Program-made: the position numbers and the translations under genes
Origin: Candidatus Dietzia intestinipullorum
GTDB taxonomy: Bacteria; Actinomycetota; Actinomycetes; Mycobacteriales; Mycobacteriaceae
Assembly: GCA_019119635.1 (NCBI GenBank)
Contig: DWWP01000009.1
Location: forward strand, 1 to 38,481
Direction of reading: 5' to 3'
Length of the DNA stretch: 38,481 bases
In this document: positions 24,953-33,799 of the stretch, one piece after another
Position numbering within the stretch: the stretch's first letter is position 1
Layout: each line of letters begins with the position of its first letter
Notes under the pieces: generated by a model
What the model was told of the DNA's origin: nothing
Database searches by the model: none
Seen by the model: the letters and a program-made list of their open reading frames with translations, nothing else

Positions 24953-27187
24953 ATGACCTCTGGCAGACAGAAGCTCATCTACACGCTGACGGACGAAGCC
25001 CCCCGGCTGGCGACGGAAGCATTCCTCCCGGTGGTGAGCACCTTCGCCGATGCCGCCGGCATCGACGTCACCACGAGTGACATCTCGGTGGCGGCCCGGA
25101 TCCTCGCGGCCTTCCCCGACCGTCTCACCGATGAGCAGAAGGTGCCGGACAATCTGGCCGAGCTCGGCACGCTGACGCAGGACCCGGACACCAACATCAT
25201 CAAGCTGCCCAACATCAGCGCCTCCGTGCCGCAGCTGAACACCGCGATCGCCGAGCTGCGGGAGAAGGGGTACGACGTCCCCTACTACCCGCAGGATCCC
25301 AAGACCCCCGAGGAGCTCGAGATCGCCGAGCGCTACGGGTCGTGCCTCGGCAGTGCGGTCAACCCGGTCCTGCGTCAGGGCAACTCGGACCGTCGCGCGC
25401 CGAAGGCGGTCAAGGAGTACGCGCGGGCCAATCCGCACTCGATGGGCAAGTGGTCGATGGCGTCGCAGAGCCACGTCGCGCACATGATCGAGGGCGATTT
25501 CTATGCCGGCGAGAAGTCCATCATCCTCGACCACGCCTGTGATGCGCGCATGGAGGTGCAGACCCCGGACGGGGAGACGCACGTGCTCAAGACCGTGTCC
25601 CTGGAGAAGGGCGAGGTCATCGACTCCATGTTCATGAGCAAGAAGGCGCTCCTGGACTTCTACGAGGAGCAGCTCAACGACGCCAAGGACACCGGCGTCA
25701 TGTTCTCGCTGCACGTCAAGGCGACCATGATGAAGGTCAGCCACCCGATCGTCTTCGGCCACGCCGTCCGGGTGTTCTACCGCGAGGCCTTTGCCAAGCA
25801 CGACCAGCTGTTCGAGGAGCTGGGGATCAACGTCAACAACGGCATGGTCGACCTCTACGAGAAGATCGACACGCTGCCGACCTCCAAGAAGGAGGAGATC
25901 ATCGAGGATCTGCACCGGTGCCACGAGCACCGGCCGGAACTGGCGATGGTCGACTCCGCCCGCGGCATCTCCAACTTCCACTCCCCCTCGGACGTGATCG
26001 TCGACGCCTCGATGCCCGCGATGATCCGGGTCGGCGGGAAGATGTACGGCGCCGACGGCCGCAAGAAGGACACCAAGGCGGTCATCCCGGAGTCCACCTT
26101 CGCGCGGATCTACCAGGAGATCATCAACTTCTGTAAGACCAACGGCGCGTTCGACCCCACCACCATGGGCACCGTGCCGAACGTCGGGCTCATGGCGCAG
26201 AAGGCCGAGGAATACGGCAGCCACGACAAGACGTTCGAGGTCCAGCAGGGCGGCGTCGCCAACATCGTCGACGCGTCCACCGGCGAGGTCCTGCTGTCCC
26301 AGAACGTCGAGGCCGGCGACATCTGGCGCATGTGCACCGTCAAGGACGCGCCGATCCGCGACTGGGTGCGGCTCGCCGTCGACCGGACCCGCGCCTCCGG
26401 CATGCCGGCCGTCTTCTGGCTCGACCCGTACCGCCCGCACGAGAACAACCTGATCACCCTGGTGAACAAGTACCTCGCCGAGCATGACACCGAGGGACTG
26501 GACATCCAGATCATGTCGCAGGTGCGCGCCATGCGGTACACGCTCGAGCGCGCCATGCGCGGCCTGGACACCATCTCGGTGACGGGCAACATCCTGCGCG
26601 ACTACCTGACCGACCTGTTCCCCATCCTGGAGCTGGGCACCAGCGCCAAGATGTTGTCGATCGTGCCGCTGATGGCCGGCGGCGGACTGTACGAGACCGG
26701 CGCCGGCGGGTCGGCCCCGAAGCACGTCCAGCAGCTGGTCGAGGAGAACCACCTCCGGTGGGACTCGCTCGGTGAGTTCCTCGCCCTGGGAGCGAGCCTG
26801 GACGATCTCGGGCGCAAGCACGACAACCCCAAGGCCACCGTCCTTGCCCGGACGCTCGACACCGCGACCGGCCTGCTGTTGGAGAACCGCAAGTCGCCGT
26901 CGCGTGCGACCGGCGAGCTCGACAACCGGGGCAGCCAGTTCTGGCTGGCGCTGTACTGGGCGCAGGAATTGGCCGCGCAGACCGACGACACGGACCTGGC
27001 CGCGCACTTCGGCCCGCTCGCCGAGAAGCTGACCGCCGACCGGGACACCATCCTGGAAGAGATGTCCGTGGTCCAGGGCAAGCAGGTGGATCTGGACGGC
27101 TACTTCCAGCCGTCCGTGGAGAAGCTCAAGGACGCGATGCGCCCGAGCGAGACGTTCAACACCGCCCTCGCGGACACCCGCTCCTGA
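24953..27187 (+). CDS. icd: Isocitrate dehydrogenase (NADP+), monomeric type
   Basis: A 744-residue monomeric (about 80 kDa) isocitrate dehydrogenase, converting isocitrate to 2-oxoglutarate with NADP in the citric acid cycle. Characteristic segments are [36 protein letters not shown]-region equivalents, [14 protein letters not shown] and [33 protein letters not shown]. This form is usual in Corynebacterium and relatives. The start [17 protein letters not shown] is the ATG at 24953; a longer frame upstream has no family match. A -10-like TACGGT at 24865-24870 could give a 75-nt leader. A strong hairpin follows. Confidence 0.95.
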   Translation: MTSGRQKLIYTLTDEAPRLATEAFLPVVSTFADAAGIDVTTSDISVAARILAAFPDRLTDEQKVPDNLAELGTLTQDPDTNIIKLPNISASVPQLNTAIAELREKGYDVPYYPQDPKTPEELEIAERYGSCLGSAVNPVLRQGNSDRRAPKAVKEYARANPHSMGKWSMASQSHVAHMIEGDFYAGEKSIILDHACDARMEVQTPDGETHVLKTVSLEKGEVIDSMFMSKKALLDFYEEQLNDAKDTGVMFSLHVKATMMKVSHPIVFGHAVRVFYREAFAKHDQLFEELGINVNNGMVDLYEKIDTLPTSKKEEIIEDLHRCHEHRPELAMVDSARGISNFHSPSDVIVDASMPAMIRVGGKMYGADGRKKDTKAVIPESTFARIYQEIINFCKTNGAFDPTTMGTVPNVGLMAQKAEEYGSHDKTFEVQQGGVANIVDASTGEVLLSQNVEAGDIWRMCTVKDAPIRDWVRLAVDRTRASGMPAVFWLDPYRPHENNLITLVNKYLAEHDTEGLDIQIMSQVRAMRYTLERAMRGLDTISVTGNILRDYLTDLFPILELGTSAKMLSIVPLMAGGGLYETGAGGSAPKHVQQLVEENHLRWDSLGEFLALGASLDDLGRKHDNPKATVLARTLDTATGLLLENRKSPSRATGELDNRGSQFWLALYWAQELAAQTDDTDLAAHFGPLAEKLTADRDTILEEMSVVQGKQVDLDGYFQPSVEKLKDAMRPSETFNTALADTRS

Positions 27188-27206
27188 CCTGACACCGCGC
27201 CGCACG

Positions 27207-27256
27207 GCACAGCACCGCACCCGCCGGAAGATCAACCGGCCGGTGCGGTGCTGTGC
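27207..27256. terminator. Long bidirectional hairpin after icd
   Basis: A perfect 15-bp stem (GCACAGCACCGCACC at 27207-27221 with 27242-27256), extended inward by five more pairs after one mismatch, with an 8-nt loop. It lies between the convergent icd and secreted-protein genes and can stop transcription from both. Confidence 0.8.
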
Positions 27257-27278
27257 TCTACAGCCGTCGACGGAACCT

Positions 27279-27860
27279 CTAGCGCAGGCAGGTCTTCCCG
27301 GTCATGTCCACCACCGCGCTGGTCGCCCCCTCGGAGTGACCGACGGGCAGTTCGGTGGAGCCGACCGCGTGCAGCCACGGATGGTCCGAGCGCAGGTGGA
27401 TGTCGAGCGCGATCACGCCCGCACCGGCATCCACGCGGATCACGCCGTTGCTGTTGGGGAACTCCTGCGCCACGTGGCCCGTCTCGCCGGTGGTCTCGTT
27501 GGTCCAGGTGATCGTCGCGGTGTCGTGGACCCCGAACAGGATCGCGCCCCAGTTGGGCGGGGCGGGAAGATAGCGGTCTCGTGCGAGGACGGAGACGTCG
27601 ACGACGAGGTCGTCGCGATCCGGATAGTTCCAGCACGCGGGCTGGGTCTCGACCGTGTAATCGGTGGGCCCGCGGAAGACCCACGGGTCCTCCATCGGCA
27701 CCGCCGCGACCACCTTGTCCTCCGGCCACGGAGTCGCCCGGCTCACGGGCTCCGATGCCGACGCTGCGCCCGCGGCGCCCACCAGGATCCCTGTCGCGGC
27801 GATCGCCGCCACCGCTGTCGATGCCGCGCGGGGCCGGATCCGAGCACGTTCCTTGTCCAT
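27279..27860 (-). CDS. Secreted protein of unknown function, paralogue B
   Basis: A 193-residue exported protein. The signal peptide is MDKERARIRPRAASTAVAAI onward, with a likely cleavage after ASA in AGAASASEP. The mature part shares PWVFRGPTDYTV, TQPACWNYPDR, LDIHLRSDHPWLHAVGSTELP, VGHSEG and the end VVDMTGKTC with the protein at 13478-14080; by eye roughly half the residues agree. Both cysteines are conserved. The start has GGGGAG upstream. The function is unknown; its size, export and disulfide suggest a small cell-envelope or secreted beta protein. Confidence 0.8.
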   Translation of the reverse strand: MDKERARIRPRAASTAVAAIAATGILVGAAGAASASEPVSRATPWPEDKVVAAVPMEDPWVFRGPTDYTVETQPACWNYPDRDDLVVDVSVLARDRYLPAPPNWGAILFGVHDTATITWTNETTGETGHVAQEFPNSNGVIRVDAGAGVIALDIHLRSDHPWLHAVGSTELPVGHSEGATSAVVDMTGKTCLR

Positions 27861-28338
27861 GGCCACTCCCCGCCTGCGATCCCGCGTTCCCACGCCGAGC
27901 CTTCACAAAGAGAATCGGGGCCGGCGACGGCAGCGCTACCTTCCCGCCGCTTACGGACCCGGGTGCCGTCCACTCCTCCGCTCAGCGGAGTCGCTGAACC
28001 GCTATACCGAACTGACCGCACAGGGGCTCGGGCCCGAGGAAGCATTGGCCGCGGTCCTGCCGGGGGCACGCGATCACGCCCGGGTGCCGGTGCGGTGGGA
28101 GCCGGAATCATCGCGGGCCGGCGGGGGCTTCACCGACGGCGCCCCGTGGCAGCCCGCCGCCGAGGACTCCGCCGAGGAGAACCCGTGGCTCATCGAGGTC
28201 AACCTCACATCGCGGCCCCTCCGCCGTCCCCGCGCGGCCAGCCGGGTCCGCGAAGCGGAGGTACTGCTCGGGTCAACCACGACGCGGGGGCGGACGATGG
28301 CGCCGTACGAGGTGGTCGTCGCCCGGGTGCTGAGCTGA
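27859..28338 (+). CDS. Possible hypothetical protein, start unresolved
   Basis: This open frame covers the otherwise empty stretch 27861-28392. From about 27990 on it looks protein-like: RYTELTAQGLGPEEALAAVL (helical), then an acidic AEDSAEENPWLIEVNLTS and a closing MAPYEVVVARVLS. The only upstream ATG in frame is at 27859, inside the start region of the divergent secreted-protein gene, so the true start is doubtful and no ribosome site stands out. No family is recognised. It may be a real small gene or chance. Confidence 0.3.
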   Translation: MATPRLRSRVPTPSLHKENRGRRRQRYLPAAYGPGCRPLLRSAESLNRYTELTAQGLGPEEALAAVLPGARDHARVPVRWEPESSRAGGGFTDGAPWQPAAEDSAEENPWLIEVNLTSRPLRRPRAASRVREAEVLLGSTTTRGRTMAPYEVVVARVLS

Positions 28339-28392
28339 CGTTGCTGCGCACAGATGATGCCTCATCCGCCGCAGGAGCGAGGCCGTCTCCGT

Positions 28393-28833
28393 CTATGCCT
28401 TGAGCACGTACCTGAGCGTCTCCACCACCTGCTCGGTGGTCGTGCACCAGGCCTGCGCCTCGGCGTCGACCTCCTTGAGCGGGTGGACGATATCGGCGTC
28501 GTGCAGGGTCAGGTAGGGCTTGCCCAGCGCGGCGCAGTAGCCGGCATCGAACGCGGCGTTCCACTGCTTGTACTTGTCGCCGAAACGCACCACGACCAGG
28601 TCACTCTTCTCGATCAGGGTCCGCGTGCGAATCGCGTTGACCTTGGACGACTGGTGATCGCGCCAGAACTGACTGTCGTTCTCGCCCAGATGGTCGCCGG
28701 CGGCATCGCTGGCCGGGTGGTCGGTCACCGGCGCGGTGAACTCCACGTCCAGCCCGGCGGCCTCGGCACCGCGCTGGATCTCGTCGCGCCAGTCGGTGTG
28801 GATCTCACCGGACAGATAGACAGAAAAACTCAT
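28393..28833 (-). CDS. YtoQ family protein
   Basis: A 146-residue protein matching the YtoQ family. It opens MSFSVYLSGEIHTDWRDEI, then has FTAPVTDHPASDAAGDHLG, FWRDHQSSKVNAIRTRTLIEKSDLVVVRFGDKYKQWNAAFDAGYCAALGKPY and LHDADIVHPLKEVDAEAQAW. The fold is related to nucleoside 2-deoxyribosyltransferases, but the enzymatic role of YtoQ is not established. The gene is monocistronic as far as can be seen. The start ATG is the only one that keeps the conserved SVYLSGEIH opening. Confidence 0.85.
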   Translation of the reverse strand: MSFSVYLSGEIHTDWRDEIQRGAEAAGLDVEFTAPVTDHPASDAAGDHLGENDSQFWRDHQSSKVNAIRTRTLIEKSDLVVVRFGDKYKQWNAAFDAGYCAALGKPYLTLHDADIVHPLKEVDAEAQAWCTTTEQVVETLRYVLKA

Positions 28834-28996
28834 GAACGAATGCTCCTGTGAGGGCGTCGATGGTTCGGGATACTGCACTGAACGCGCAGTGATGGTGTCG
28901 ACTCTACCGGGGGCGCCCGCGAGAGCGACGCGAGCCGGTCGACCACCTGTGGTCCCGGCGACGGCCGGAAACTCGGGGTGGTCCGGGGAGCGCCGG

Positions 28997-29302
28997 TCAG
29001 CCCAGAGAGGCGTGGTTCAGTGTGCTCAACTGCTCGTTGACGTCAGAGAACGTGGCGGACACGTCCGTGATCCCGAATCCGGCCAGTCGTTCGGTGTGCA
29101 TCCTGACGTAGGCCTCCGCGTTCTCGCGGGTGTCGAAGAGGTAGATGCCCCCGGACAGACCGGCCGACTGGTCCTCGATCCAGACCTTCCAGATAAAGCC
29201 CGGCTCGTCGTTGATCGACTCCGCCAGGCCGCGGAACGCCTCCGCCATCTCCGCACCCCAGGGCCCCTGCATGGGGAAGTTCACCTGCACCGCCACAGCC
29301 AT
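28997..29302 (-). CDS. YdhR-like putative monooxygenase
   Basis: A 101-residue dimeric ferredoxin-like protein. MAVAVQVNFPMQGPWGAEMAEAFRGLAESINDEPGFIWKVWIEDQ and GGIYLFDTRENAEAYVRMHTERLAGFGI are the signature of the YdhR family (antibiotic-biosynthesis monooxygenase-like fold). The substrate is unknown and no cofactor site is evident. It lies between ytoQ and mug on the same strand, with gaps of 163 and 51 nt. Confidence 0.85.
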   Translation of the reverse strand: MAVAVQVNFPMQGPWGAEMAEAFRGLAESINDEPGFIWKVWIEDQSAGLSGGIYLFDTRENAEAYVRMHTERLAGFGITDVSATFSDVNEQLSTLNHASLG

Positions 29303-29353
29303 CGCCGACCTCCTGGTTCGCCTCGAAGCCCCAGGCTACGCGTTGCGGCTCAC

Positions 29354-29998
29354 TCAGAGATCGTCCCAGACCTGCCGCCAGTACCCGGCGAGGGAGTCGA
29401 CGGTCTCGTGTGCGTTCAATCCGCTCGGTTGGGGAACCAGCCAGAGGGCGACCCCCTCGGGCCAGCCCCGGATCACCGTCGTGTCCTGCAGGCCCGTTGT
29501 CGCGCGCGGTTGCGCAAAGGAGACCCGGTACGCGGTGATTCCCGCGACCGCCACGGCGTCGGGCCGTAGGTCGCGGACCCGCGAGATCAGTCTTTCGCCT
29601 CCAGCGCGGAGCTCCTCGCGGCTGAGCTCGTCCGCCCTGGCGGTGGCACGTCCCACCAGGTTGGTCACGCCGATGCCCCGCGACGTGAGCTGACGCTCGT
29701 CCGCGGCCGAGAGCCCCGCCGCGGCGTCCACGAGGTGCTCGGTCAGGCCCGCTCGGTGAAGCGAGGGCCAGAAGCGGTTTCCCGGCCGGGCGAACGGCGC
29801 GTTGACAGCCGCGGTCCACAGGCCCGGATTGATCCCCACGATGAGCAGGCGGAGCCGCGCGGGGGCTGCGGGCAGCACGTCGTCCATCGCGTGCGGCTCG
29901 TCAGTGGCAAAGCGGGCCAGGTCGTCGCGCCCGGGCCTCCCACCGCCCATCGGAGAGGGACGCCGTGGGACACCGGAGGATGCTGCAGGATCCGTCAC
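29354..29998 (-). CDS. mug: G/U mismatch-specific DNA glycosylase
   Basis: A 214-residue uracil-DNA-glycosylase superfamily protein of the Mug/TDG group, which removes uracil or thymine opposite guanine. The catalytic motif GINPG is at residues 55-59, with Asn57 as key residue. FARPGNRFWPSLHRAGLT and the second motif VPQPSGLNAHE are present. The GTG at 29998 is chosen because a -10-like TAGGCT (plus-strand 30007-30012) lies 8 nt upstream, suggesting leaderless translation; an internal ATG (MGGGRPG) is the alternative. The LysR gene ends 69 nt upstream. Confidence 0.88.
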   Translation of the reverse strand: MTDPAASSGVPRRPSPMGGGRPGRDDLARFATDEPHAMDDVLPAAPARLRLLIVGINPGLWTAAVNAPFARPGNRFWPSLHRAGLTEHLVDAAAGLSAADERQLTSRGIGVTNLVGRATARADELSREELRAGGERLISRVRDLRPDAVAVAGITAYRVSFAQPRATTGLQDTTVIRGWPEGVALWLVPQPSGLNAHETVDSLAGYWRQVWDDL

Positions 29999-30066
29999 GG
30001 CTGCGCAGCCTACTGTGTCGACGAGTCGGTGCGCCCCCACCGGACGGCACAACCGGCCGGCCTGGT

Positions 30067-31014
30067 TCACGGCGAGTCGAGCAATTCGATTCCGTAGTCT
30101 GCGACGACGGCCCGCACCTCGGCGAGGTAGCGCTGCGCCTGACCGGTGAGCGGGATCCCGGAATGGCTGATCCAGCCGATCTCGATGCTCTCGTCCACCT
30201 CGAGTGGGATGGCGACGATCTCCGGGTCGAGGTCGTCACTGATGATGCCGGTCGAGATCGTGTACCCGTCGAGTCCGATCATGAGATTGAAGATGGTCGC
30301 ACGGTCGGAGACCCGGATCTCCCGCTTGCTCGACAGGGTGGAGAGGATCTCCTCGGCGAAGTAGAACGAGTTGTTGGCGCCCTGATCAAAAGTGAGCCGC
30401 GGCAGGTCGGCCAGATCGTCGAGCGTGACGCGCTCTCGGGAGGCCAATGGGTTCTTGCGGGAGATGAAGATGTGCGGGACCGCCGCGAAGAGCGGGCGGA
30501 AGACGAGTCCCGAATCCCGCAGGAGTTTGTCGATGACCTTGCGGTTGAAGTCGTTCCGGTAGAGGACGCCCACCTCACTGCGGAGCGTCCGGACATCCTC
30601 GATGATGTCCCACGTCCGGGTTTCGCGGAGCGAGAACTCGTACTGCTCCGCGTCGCCGGACCGCACCATCCGGATGAACGCCTCGACCACGAACGAGTAG
30701 TGCTGCGCCGACACCCCGAGCAGGCGGCGGGACGGTGGCTGACCGAGGTAGCGCTGCTCCAGCAGCGACATCTGTTCGACGACCTGCCTGGCATAGCCAA
30801 GGAACTCCGCCCCCTCGTCGGTCAACGTCACTCCCCGCGCGGATCGCGCCAGGAGCGTGCGTCCCACCCGGGATTCGAGGTCCTTCATCGAGGCGGACAT
30901 CGTCGGCTGGGCAACATAGAGCAGGTCGGCGGCGCCGGTGATCGAGCCCTCCGCCGCGACCTCGATGAAGTAGTGCAGCTGCTGCAGGGTGATTCCCCTG
31001 GATTCCCGTCGCAT
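30067..31014 (-). CDS. LysR-family regulator, probably of mesX-mesD
   Basis: A 315-residue LysR regulator. The helix-turn-helix (about residues 9-68) reads LQQLHYFIEVAAEGSITGAADLLYVAQPTMSASMKDLESRVGRTLLAR, and a two-lobed effector domain follows. The gene is divergent from the folate-independent methionine synthase genes, and a cluster of GCTAT/ATAGC half-sites lies in the 125-bp intergenic stretch. By analogy with MetR and CysB it probably responds to a methionine or sulfur signal. The effector is inferred, not shown. Confidence 0.85.
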   Translation of the reverse strand: MRRESRGITLQQLHYFIEVAAEGSITGAADLLYVAQPTMSASMKDLESRVGRTLLARSARGVTLTDEGAEFLGYARQVVEQMSLLEQRYLGQPPSRRLLGVSAQHYSFVVEAFIRMVRSGDAEQYEFSLRETRTWDIIEDVRTLRSEVGVLYRNDFNRKVIDKLLRDSGLVFRPLFAAVPHIFISRKNPLASRERVTLDDLADLPRLTFDQGANNSFYFAEEILSTLSSKREIRVSDRATIFNLMIGLDGYTISTGIISDDLDPEIVAIPLEVDESIEIGWISHSGIPLTGQAQRYLAEVRAVVADYGIELLDSP

Positions 31015-31049
31015 AGCTACAGGCTATAGGGATCCATAGCGAACGCTAG
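31013..31049. promoter_or_regulatory. Cluster of ATAGC/GCTAT half-sites (LysR operator)
   Basis: ATAGC 31013-31017, GCTAT 31023-31027, ATAGC 31036-31040 and GCTAG 31045-31049. The middle two form the dyad GCTATAGGGATCCATAGC (31023-31040). The first half-site overlaps the LysR start codon. Multiple dyads near the divergent start are usual for LysR self-regulation plus activation of the partner operon. Confidence 0.55.
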
Positions 31050-31139
31050 TTACCCGATATCTGAACTGGTGCTGCAGGATGGGCTCACCGAATTTCCGCA
31101 GCGCCGAGCCCGGCCGACCAAGCCCAGAATTGGACGTAC

Positions 31140-32132
31140 ATGTCGGACGAATTCACGTATCGCATCACCACCACCCGCTTCGACGAGGACTACTCCCCCT
31201 CTCAGGACTCCCGGGCCACCACGAACTTCGCCAACCTGGCCCGGGGCGAGCACCGCCGGCAGAACCTCCGCAACACCCTGTCGATGATCAACGACCGGTT
31301 CAATGATCTCGCGCACCGGGACAACCCGAACCGGGACCGCTACTCCGTCGACCTCGAGATCATCTCCGCGGACCTGCAGTTCAGCGCTGACGGCCGGCAG
31401 CACCAGTTTCCCTTGATCGAGGTCCTCGACATCGGGATCGTCGATCATCTGACCGGTGACCGGGCGCCGGGGATCGTGGGCAACAACTTCTCGTCCTACG
31501 TGCGCGATTACGACTTCAGCGTGCGGCTGCCCGCGGCCAACGAGAACTCCGACGAGTTCACCGTTCCCGGAGACTTCGGCGACCTGCACGGCAAGCTGTT
31601 CCAACACTTCCTCGCCTCCGAGGCGTACGGGGAACGCTTCGAGCTGGATCCCGTGATCTGCATCAGCGTGTCGACGAGCAGGACCTACCACCGGACCGGA
31701 CATCACCATCCGGTCCTCGGCGTCGAGTACCAGCAGAACGACTACTCGTTGACCGACGAGTACTTCCACAAGATGGGGCTGCAGGTCCGCTACTTCATGC
31801 CACCCGGCAGTGTCGCGCCGCTGGCCTTCTACTTCCGCGGCGACCTGCTCGACGACTACTCGGACCTGCAGCTGATCGGCACGATCAGCGTGATGGAGAG
31901 CTTTCAGAAGATCTATCGGCCCGAGATCTACAACGCGGACACCCCCGCCGGTGAGATCTACAGGCCGTCCCTGGACCATCAGGACTACTCGGCCACCCCG
32001 ATCGTCTACGACCGCATCGAGCGCGGTGAGCTGGCGAAGAAGCAGGGCAGATTCACAGACGAACGTCTCATGACTCCGCACCGGGAGCTCCTCGAACAGT
32101 GGGCCGCCCGCCACCCCGTCCTCGTCGGATGA
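31140..32132 (+). CDS. mesX: MesX (DUF1852), partner of folate-independent methionine synthase
   Basis: A 330-residue DUF1852 protein: MSDEFTYRITTTRFDEDYSPSQDSRATTNFANLARGEHRRQNLR, later VLGVEYQQNDYSLTDEYFHKMGLQVRYFMPPG. In published work on folate-independent methionine synthases this family, MesX, is needed by the core-MetE protein MesD, and the pair depends on oxygen. The stop TGA overlaps an ATG (ATGA) of the next frame and the real mesD start lies 20 nt on, so the two are one operon. The biochemical step of MesX is not settled. Confidence 0.88.
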   Translation: MSDEFTYRITTTRFDEDYSPSQDSRATTNFANLARGEHRRQNLRNTLSMINDRFNDLAHRDNPNRDRYSVDLEIISADLQFSADGRQHQFPLIEVLDIGIVDHLTGDRAPGIVGNNFSSYVRDYDFSVRLPAANENSDEFTVPGDFGDLHGKLFQHFLASEAYGERFELDPVICISVSTSRTYHRTGHHHPVLGVEYQQNDYSLTDEYFHKMGLQVRYFMPPGSVAPLAFYFRGDLLDDYSDLQLIGTISVMESFQKIYRPEIYNADTPAGEIYRPSLDHQDYSATPIVYDRIERGELAKKQGRFTDERLMTPHRELLEQWAARHPVLVG

Positions 32133-32152
32133 CCACCGAAGGAAAGTCGACC

Positions 32153-33187
32153 ATGAACCACGTCCTGCCCACCTCGACCGTCGGCAGCCTGCCCAAGCCG
32201 TCGTGGCTCGCACAACCCGAAACCCTCTGGGCCCCCTGGCAACTGCAGGGCGATGAACTGATCGAGGGTAAACAGGACGCGCTGCGCATCGCGGTCCACG
32301 AACAGAGCAACCGTGGCATCGACATCGTCAGCGACGGAGAGCAGACGCGTCAGCACTTCGTGACGACCTTCATCGAGCATCTGGGTGGGGTCGACTTCGC
32401 ACGGCGCGAGACCGTCCGTATCCGTAATCGCTACGAGGCGAGCGTTCCCACGGTGATCGGCGACGTCAGCCGCTCCGGGCCCGTCTTTGTCGACGACGCG
32501 AAGTTCCTCCGGCAGCAGACCGGTCAGCCGATCAAGTGGGCGCTCCCCGGCCCCATGACGATGATCGACACGCTCTACGACGGCCACTACGGCAGCCGCG
32601 AGAAGCTGGCGTGGGAGTTCGCGACGATCCTCAACCAGGAGGCCCGCGACCTCGAGGCCGCGGGGGTCGACATCATCCAGTTCGACGAGCCGGCCTTCAA
32701 CGTCTACTTCGATGAGCTCAAGGACTGGGGCATCGCCGCACTGGAACGGGCAACCGAAGGGCTCCGCGCACAGACCGCGGTGCACATCTGCTACGGATAC
32801 GGCATCAAGGCGAATACTGACTGGAAGGCCTCACTCGGGTCGGAATGGCGGCAATACGAGGAGTCCTTCCCCCTCCTGCAGCAGTCCAGCATCGACATCA
32901 TCTCTCTGGAGTGCCACAACTCTCGCGTCCCGATCGATCTCGTCGAGCTCGTCCGCGGCAAGAAGGTCATGCTCGGGGCGATCGACGTGGCGAACGAGAA
33001 GATCGAAACGGCTGAGGAAGTCGCCGCCACTCTCCGGCGGGCACTCGAGTTCGTCGACGCGGACAAGCTCCTGCCGAGCACGAACTGCGGTATGGCACCC
33101 TTCCCCCGGGACATCGCGCTCGCGAAGCTGAGCGCGCTCAGCGCGGGTACGCGGATGGTTCGTGAGGAGCTCTCCGACGCCGGATAA
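32153..33187 (+). CDS. mesD: MesD, core methionine synthase (MetE catalytic domain only)
   Basis: A 344-residue protein equivalent to the C-terminal, catalytic half of MetE, without the N-terminal domain. TSTVGSLPKPSWL opens the barrel. Zinc ligands are the H and C of AVHICYGYG, the Glu of SLECHNSRV and the late Cys of STNCGMAPFPRD. IQFDEPAFNVYFDEL is the substrate-side motif. It should methylate homocysteine to methionine with a donor other than folate. The ATG at 32153 follows a clear GAAGGAAAG ribosome site; ATG 32129, overlapping the mesX stop, is an alternative. Confidence 0.88.
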   Translation: MNHVLPTSTVGSLPKPSWLAQPETLWAPWQLQGDELIEGKQDALRIAVHEQSNRGIDIVSDGEQTRQHFVTTFIEHLGGVDFARRETVRIRNRYEASVPTVIGDVSRSGPVFVDDAKFLRQQTGQPIKWALPGPMTMIDTLYDGHYGSREKLAWEFATILNQEARDLEAAGVDIIQFDEPAFNVYFDELKDWGIAALERATEGLRAQTAVHICYGYGIKANTDWKASLGSEWRQYEESFPLLQQSSIDIISLECHNSRVPIDLVELVRGKKVMLGAIDVANEKIETAEEVAATLRRALEFVDADKLLPSTNCGMAPFPRDIALAKLSALSAGTRMVREELSDAG

Positions 33188-33212
33188 CCACCCTCTACAA
33201 AGCCCGGGGACG

Positions 33213-33263
33213 GACGTTTGAACGTAAACTCCCCCGCATCCCCACACGTCGGGCGGTCTGCGC
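33213..33263 (-). repeat. ychF-tail-like repeat R0
   Basis: Minus-strand GATGCGGGGGAGTTTACG, followed by TTCAAACGTC, aligns with the end of ychF (GAT GTC GTG GAG TTC AGG TTT AAC GTC) with several changes and one extra base. On the upstream side it shares a further stretch, GTGTGGGGA preceded by GCAGA-n2-GCCC, with repeat R1. It starts 25 nt after mesD and marks the left end of the accessory region. Confidence 0.5.
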
Positions 33264-33374
33264 GGCGAGGTTATCGGCGTAATGAAGAGCCGCTGCGGCG
33301 TTGGGCGCAATGTTGTGCGCCAATGTCAGGGTCCGGCTGGATCACAACCTCGGCTCGGCACACATGAGACTCCC

Positions 33375-33396
33375 ACTCGCTACCTGACCTGCGAGT
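33375..33396. terminator. Small hairpin downstream of vapC
   Basis: ACTCGC (33375-33380) pairs with GCGAGT (33391-33396) over a 10-nt loop, 14 nt beyond the vapC stop on the minus strand. The stem is short, so terminator function is only possible. Confidence 0.3.
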
Positions 33397-33409
33397 CCCA
33401 CATTGAAAC

Positions 33410-33799
33410 TCAGGATCCCGGCGCATGGACTTGCAGACCCAGCCCCTCCGCAGCACCGGCGAGGCGAACGTCGTAAGTCACCAAGGCCTCGACATCGAGA
33501 CGAATAGACGCAGCAAGATGCAGAGCATCGAGCGACCGCAACGCCGGACCTGGCAGCAGCCCTGCCTCGCGATAGATGCTCGGCGGAAGAGTGTGAAGGT
33601 CGACACGGGCGAGGATCGCCGACACGTCGACCTGAGGGAGGTCATGTCGACTCGCGAACCGCCGCAGCTCGGTTTCGAGCAGGTGGGTGGCGACCAAGTT
33701 GAGCTCCGCACCGTCGGCCCAGGCCGCCAGCGAAGTGCTCTCGGCCTCCTCGACCAGTAGCTTTGCTGCTGCTGAGGTATCCAGGTAGAAGCGGCTCAC
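33410..33799 (-). CDS. vapC: VapC-type PIN-domain toxin
   Basis: A 129-residue PIN-domain ribonuclease. The acidic catalytic residues are in place: D7 (RFYLDTSAAAKLL), E42 (LLETELRR), D91 (RSLDALHLAA) and D110 (VTYDVRLA). VapC toxins cut tRNA or rRNA and stop translation until neutralised. The GTG start overlaps the antitoxin stop (GTGA), the usual coupled order. It lies between the ychF-tail repeats R0 and R1, forming a self-contained 0.9-kb module. Confidence 0.9.
   Translation of the reverse strand: MSRFYLDTSAAAKLLVEEAESTSLAAWADGAELNLVATHLLETELRRFASRHDLPQVDVSAILARVDLHTLPPSIYREAGLLPGPALRSLDALHLAASIRLDVEALVTYDVRLAGAAEGLGLQVHAPGS

Noticed and set aside
24833-27235. An 800-codon open frame antisense to icd
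   Set aside because: Low-complexity Val/Asp/His/Gly-rich composition typical of the mirror frame of a GC-rich gene; icd itself has full family motifs.
31023-31040. A strict T-n11-A LysR box
   Set aside because: The dyad GCTAT-n8-ATAGC does not put T and A at that spacing, so only a general LysR-type operator is claimed.
33399-33425. Minus-strand GATCCTGAGTTTCAATGT next to the vapC stop as another ychF-tail copy
   Set aside because: Only GAG-TTT and loosely AA-GT match; too weak to count beside the five better copies.
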